This document shows positions 6,371 to 9,167 of a stretch of DNA of 9,167 nt, in pieces. The first letter of the stretch is position 1. The number at the start of each line of letters is the position of its first letter. Location: positions 1 to 9,167 of the forward strand of contig CAJKDR010000039.1 in assembly GCA_905198755.1 (NCBI GenBank), written 5' to 3'. The stretch is from an uncultured Clostridiaceae bacterium (GTDB lineage Bacteria; Bacillota; Clostridia; TANB77; CAG-508). Both the position numbers and the translations under genes were made by a program. Below the pieces are notes generated by a model. The model was not told the DNA's origin, did no database searches, and saw only the letters and a list, made by a program, of their open reading frames with translations.

Positions 6371-7432
6371 TTATTTTTCTAATGCTAATCTTATTAGTTT
6401 ATTTAATAATTCACTATATGGTATTCCAACCGTTTCAAATAGTTTAGGATACATACTTATTTGAGTAAATCCAGGTAATGTGTTTATCTCATTTATATAT
6501 ATTTCTTCTGTTGTTTCATTTGCAAAAAAGTCTACTCTCGATAATCCTTTTCCATCTATTGCTTTAAATGCTTTTATTGCTAGTTTTCTTATTTCATTTG
6601 ACATTTCTTTTGATAAATCTGCTGGCATTAGTGTTTTTGATTCTGAATTTTTGTATTTTGCATCAAAACTATAAAATTCTTCTGCAGGCTTAATTTCTCC
6701 TACACATGATGATATTACTTCTTCATTTCCTAAAACTGCACATTCTACTTCTTTTCCTATTATTCCTTGTTCTATTAGTATTTTTTTATCATATTTTCCG
6801 GCATATTCAATAGCTTTAGATAATTCTTGTGTATTATTTGCTTTTGTTATGCCCACACTTGAGCCTGAATTTGATGGTTTTACAAATACAGGGTATTTTA
6901 AATTTTCTTCTATTTTTGCACATATTTCTTCTATTTTTAAGTTTTCTTCATCAAAATTTTTATTTATATAGATATATTTTTCTTTATCTTTTTTTATGTA
7001 TTCATACTTTGCTTGTTTTATATTAGCTTTATCAAATATGATTTTTGTATATACTTTATCCATTCCAACACTTGATGCTAGTATTCCGCATCCAACATAT
7101 GGAACTCCAAACAATTCTAACATTCCTTGAATAGAACCATCTTCTCCTCCTAAGCCATGTAAGACTGGAAATACAACATCAAAATTTTTTAATACGTTTT
7201 CTAAGTCATTGATTTCCTCTTTTTCTTCTATTTCTTTTCCTATTTCTAAAACTTCTATTTCTTGAATTGGTTTTATATATTTATACCATTTTCCCTCTTT
7301 TGAAATATATATTGGTGTTATTTCATATTTTTCTTTGTCTAAATTTTTTATAACTGATGTTCCAGATACTATAGAAACATCATGTTCTGTTGATTTTCCT
7401 CCAAATACAACACCTATTTTTAATTTGCTCAT
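6371..7432 (-). CDS. ddl: D-alanine--D-alanine ligase
   Basis: A 353-residue cytoplasmic ATP-grasp enzyme that condenses two D-Ala with ATP to give D-Ala-D-Ala for peptidoglycan. Motifs in order: VVFGGKSTEHDVS (residues 8-20, substrate Glu E16), HGLGGEDG (92-99), VKPSNSGSSVG (184-194, phosphate-binding loop), omega-loop FYSFDAKY (253-260), LSRVDFF with R299 and D301, and NEINTLPGFT (314-323) with E315 and N317 as Mg ligands. The Tyr at 260 matches the Tyr216 position of E. coli DdlB, where D-lactate ligases usually carry Phe, so D-Ala-D-Ala rather than D-Ala-D-Lac is expected and no vancomycin-resistance role is indicated. The length is normal for the family. AGAAGGAGG stands 7 nt before the ATG at 7432, and the gene follows murF by 18 bp, so the two are cotranscribed. 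Confidence 0.97.
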   Translation of the reverse strand: MSKLKIGVVFGGKSTEHDVSIVSGTSVIKNLDKEKYEITPIYISKEGKWYKYIKPIQEIEVLEIGKEIEEKEEINDLENVLKNFDVVFPVLHGLGGEDGSIQGMLELFGVPYVGCGILASSVGMDKVYTKIIFDKANIKQAKYEYIKKDKEKYIYINKNFDEENLKIEEICAKIEENLKYPVFVKPSNSGSSVGITKANNTQELSKAIEYAGKYDKKILIEQGIIGKEVECAVLGNEEVISSCVGEIKPAEEFYSFDAKYKNSESKTLMPADLSKEMSNEIRKLAIKAFKAIDGKGLSRVDFFANETTEEIYINEINTLPGFTQISMYPKLFETVGIPYSELLNKLIRLALEK

Positions 7433-7450
7433 AAAGTAGCCTCCTTCTAA

Positions 7451-8839
7451 TTATTTTAATGCATCTACAATCTCATCAAAATGCATTCCGTTTGATGCTT
7501 TAACTAAAACTATACAATTTTTGCTTTCTAATTCTTTAATTTTATGAATTGCAATATCATTTGCTAAATATTCATATACATTGTTTTTATTCATTCCTAA
7601 TTCTATTGCTTTTTCTGCTATATTTATTGCTTGTTCTCCTACAGTTATTAATATGTCAATATTATTTTTTACAACTTCTTTTCCTACGTTTTCATGCATC
7701 TGTTTAGAAAAAGTACCTAATTCTAAAATATCGCCTAATACCGCTATCTTAGGATAATTTTTTGTACTACCTACATATTCTAATGCGGCTTTTGTTGATT
7801 CATAACTTGCATTATATGAATCATTTATAATTGTTGTTCCATTGCTATTTTTTATTATTTCCATTCTTCTTTTAGTAAGAGTAAATTCTGAAATACCTTT
7901 TATTATTTTTTTCATCTCAATACCGTATTTTATTCCAATGCAAATACCTGCTAAAGTATTATAAACATAGTGTTTTCCTGCAATAGGAACATTTATAGTA
8001 TATGTTTTTTCATCATATTCTATCTCATATTGAGTGGAATTTTCTTTTAGTACAATATTTTTCGCCATAAGCATACTGTTATTTTCTATTCCATATGTAA
8101 TATGTTTATGATTATCTGTATTATTTTCATACCAACTATGTAATAAATCATTATCATTATTTAATATTAAGCATCCATGTTCATCTAATCCTTCTAATAT
8201 TTCCAATTTTGCTTTTAATATATTTTCTCTAGAGCCTAATTCTCCTATATGTGAACTTCCAATAATTGTTATTATAGCAGCTGTAGGTTTAGCTATATTA
8301 GTAAGTAAACTAATCTCTCCAAAAGCACTCATTCCCATTTCAACAACCATTGCTTCGTGATCTCTTAATTTTAGTATAGTAAGTGGTAATCCTATTTCGT
8401 TATTGTAATTTCCCTCTGTTTTTAAAACTTTATATTTTTGAGCCAGTACATTTGCAACAACATCTTTTGTGCTTGTTTTTCCAACGCTACCTGTTATACC
8501 TATTACTGGTATATTATATAAACTTCTTTTATATGCTGCTAGTTTTTGAAGTGTTTCAACTACATTATCTACCAAAATTATAAATATTTCATTATATTGT
8601 TTTAATTCTTCTACATCAACTTCCACATCTTGTAATATACAACCTTTTGCACCTTTTTGTAATGCATCTTTATAAAACACACTACCATTAAATTTTTCTC
8701 CTTTTATTCCTAAATATATATCACCTTTTTCAATTGTTCTTGTATCTTTAGAATAATTTTCGCATAATAAATCTTCATTTCCATAAATTAATTTTCCATT
8801 ACATTCTCTTATAATGTCTTTTACTTTTATATCATTCAT
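7451..8839 (-). CDS. murF: UDP-N-acetylmuramoyl-tripeptide--D-alanyl-D-alanine ligase (MurF)
   Basis: A 462-residue cytoplasmic Mur ligase that uses ATP to join D-Ala-D-Ala to UDP-MurNAc-tripeptide, giving the pentapeptide precursor. The N-terminal substrate domain (about 1-105) includes the DTRTIEKGDIYLGIKGEKFNG stretch (32-52). The central ATPase domain has P-loop GITGSVGKTS (114-123), NNEIGLPLT (146-154), EMGMSAFGEI (167-176) and HIGELGSRENILKAK (197-211), which holds the lysine expected to be carbamylated. The C-terminal domain has NDSYNASYES (339-348), VLGDILELG (367-375) and KASNGMHFDE (447-456). The family usually has Arg or a similar residue before GM in that last motif; here it is Asn. 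The length is typical. The start at 8839 has AGAGGT 5 nt upstream. It is the first gene of murF-ddl, and its partner makes the dipeptide substrate. Confidence 0.97.
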   Translation of the reverse strand: MNDIKVKDIIRECNGKLIYGNEDLLCENYSKDTRTIEKGDIYLGIKGEKFNGSVFYKDALQKGAKGCILQDVEVDVEELKQYNEIFIILVDNVVETLQKLAAYKRSLYNIPVIGITGSVGKTSTKDVVANVLAQKYKVLKTEGNYNNEIGLPLTILKLRDHEAMVVEMGMSAFGEISLLTNIAKPTAAIITIIGSSHIGELGSRENILKAKLEILEGLDEHGCLILNNDNDLLHSWYENNTDNHKHITYGIENNSMLMAKNIVLKENSTQYEIEYDEKTYTINVPIAGKHYVYNTLAGICIGIKYGIEMKKIIKGISEFTLTKRRMEIIKNSNGTTIINDSYNASYESTKAALEYVGSTKNYPKIAVLGDILELGTFSKQMHENVGKEVVKNNIDILITVGEQAINIAEKAIELGMNKNNVYEYLANDIAIHKIKELESKNCIVLVKASNGMHFDEIVDALK

Positions 8840-8870
8840 AACTTACCTCTTTTAATTATTATTTTGTTAT

Positions 8871-8899
8871 ATTATATGCTAGAAAATTAATTATTACAA
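8871..8899 (-). promoter_or_regulatory. Probable sigma-A promoter of murF-ddl
   Basis: On the minus strand TTGTAA (8899-8894, four of six consensus bases) is followed 17 bp later by a perfect TATAAT (8876-8871). The predicted start near 8864 gives a leader of about 25 nt, too short for a riboswitch or T-box. The terminator of sspF lies directly upstream, so murF-ddl is transcribed separately from the spore gene. Confidence 0.65.
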
Positions 8900-8919
8900 T
8901 ATGTAAAAATATGATTTTT

Positions 8920-8961
8920 AAAAAATATAGAGAAGACAAATTTGTCTTCTCTATATTTTTT
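8920..8961 (-). terminator. Intrinsic terminator of sspF
   Basis: A perfect 42-bp palindrome with 21-bp arms centred between 8940 and 8941 has core AGAGAAGACAAATTTGTCTTCTCT-type pairing flanked by A and T tracts. On the minus strand the stem ends in six T, and the palindrome starts within the sspF stop codon. The symmetric T-tracts would also allow termination in the other direction. Confidence 0.9.
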
Positions 8962-9131
8962 TATTGAACTTTTCTATTTGCTATTTCTATTGCTTTTGTT
9001 ACTATATTACCACAGTCTTTTGATGAGACATTTTGCCATCCACCGTCTCTTTTTACTGTTTCATATACTCCTAATTCTCTTGCAATCTCTTCTTTTAAAT
9101 TATCAGAAATAATGCTTGTTTTTCTTGACAT
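8961..9131 (-). CDS. sspF: Small acid-soluble spore protein, alpha/beta type, SspF-like
   Basis: A 56-residue protein that in this family is made late in the forespore, binds spore DNA, shifts it toward an A-like form and protects it, and is later degraded at germination. The whole length fits the SspF subgroup: a basic start (MSRKTSIISDNL), the helix with KEEIARELG (residues 13-21) that carries the likely germination-protease site at E15-I16, YETVKRDGGW, then SSKDCGNIVTKAIEIA in the second helix. A longer frame from a GTG at 9143 exists, but GTGGAGGG there is itself the ribosome binding site of the ATG at 9131, so the shorter form is chosen. The gene has its own terminator at 8920-8961. It is the clearest evidence that the organism forms endospores. 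Confidence 0.85.
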   Translation of the reverse strand: MSRKTSIISDNLKEEIARELGVYETVKRDGGWQNVSSKDCGNIVTKAIEIANRKVQ

Positions 9132-9135
9132 ATAA

Positions 9136-9143
9136 CCCTCCAC
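9136..9143 (-). promoter_or_regulatory. Ribosome binding site that fixes the sspF start at 9131
   Basis: GTGGAGGG on the minus strand stands 4 nt before the ATG at 9131. The GTG inside it is in frame and could be miscalled as a start, but it would have no binding site of its own. Confidence 0.75.
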
Positions 9144-9152
9144 AGAAATTAA

Positions 9153-9159
9153 TTGTATA
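9153..9159 (-). promoter_or_regulatory. Possible forespore-sigma -10 element of sspF
   Basis: TATACAA on the minus strand resembles the sigma-G -10 consensus (CATACTA-like), and its position would give a leader of about 15 nt to the ATG at 9131. The matching -35 (TGAATA-like) would fall beyond the right end of the window. The call rests mainly on the known forespore control of this family. Confidence 0.3.
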
Positions 9160-9167
9160 AATAAATT

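Noticed and set aside
6371..7432. Ddl as a D-Ala-D-Lac (vancomycin-resistance-type) ligase
   Set aside because: The omega-loop ends DAKY with Tyr at the position where D-lactate ligases carry Phe, and no VanH/VanX-type gene is adjacent.
8840..8960. A riboswitch or T-box leader for murF
   Set aside because: The predicted leader is only about 25 nt, and the conspicuous hairpin upstream is explained as the sspF terminator.

Overview
The window is a strongly AT-rich stretch in which every supportable gene lies on the minus strand and every visible gene stop codon is TAA. The SspF-type small acid-soluble spore protein points to an endospore-forming member of the Bacillota. Together with the base composition, a paired yhaO/yhaN module and a Gram-positive-style VirD4/TraG ATPase, it suggests a Clostridia-like organism. 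I cannot name a genus from the sequence alone.

Reading in the direction of transcription (right to left), there are five transcription units. (1) sspF (9131-8961) is a spore DNA-binding protein that ends on a strong palindromic terminator. (2) murF and ddl (8839-6371) have their own promoter. Ddl makes D-Ala-D-Ala and MurF attaches it to UDP-MurNAc-tripeptide, so the pair completes the cytoplasmic peptidoglycan precursor. The unit ends against a perfect 29-bp inverted repeat (6296-6369) that looks like a small mobile or REP-like hairpin. (3) A class B J-domain co-chaperone gene (6200-5292) sits behind an extended -10 promoter. (4) A three-gene unit (5170-2278) encodes two small proteins I do not recognise, then a VirD4/TraG-type membrane ATPase. 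It has a near-consensus promoter at one end and an intrinsic terminator at the other, with no other secretion or conjugation gene in view. (5) yhaO then yhaN (2134 to the left edge) have a consensus promoter. They encode a metallophosphoesterase and a partner Rad50/SbcC-like ATPase with an internal membrane hairpin; YhaN is cut by the window edge.

Two of these genes are broken as the sequence stands. The VirD4-like gene carries an apparent single-base insertion exactly in its Walker A codons. yhaO carries two lesions: an apparent loss of one 5-bp TAGAA unit, and a diverged, out-of-frame tandem copy of about 25 codons. All three lie between about 1.68 and 3.84 kb, while the other genes read cleanly. 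Either this part of the chromosome is decaying or it has been misassembled; the sequence alone does not decide. The most original material is the isolated VirD4-like operon, the odd duplication inside yhaO, and the 74-bp hairpin behind ddl. No RNA gene, CRISPR array, transposase gene or origin was found, and no gap between genes exceeds 300 bases.
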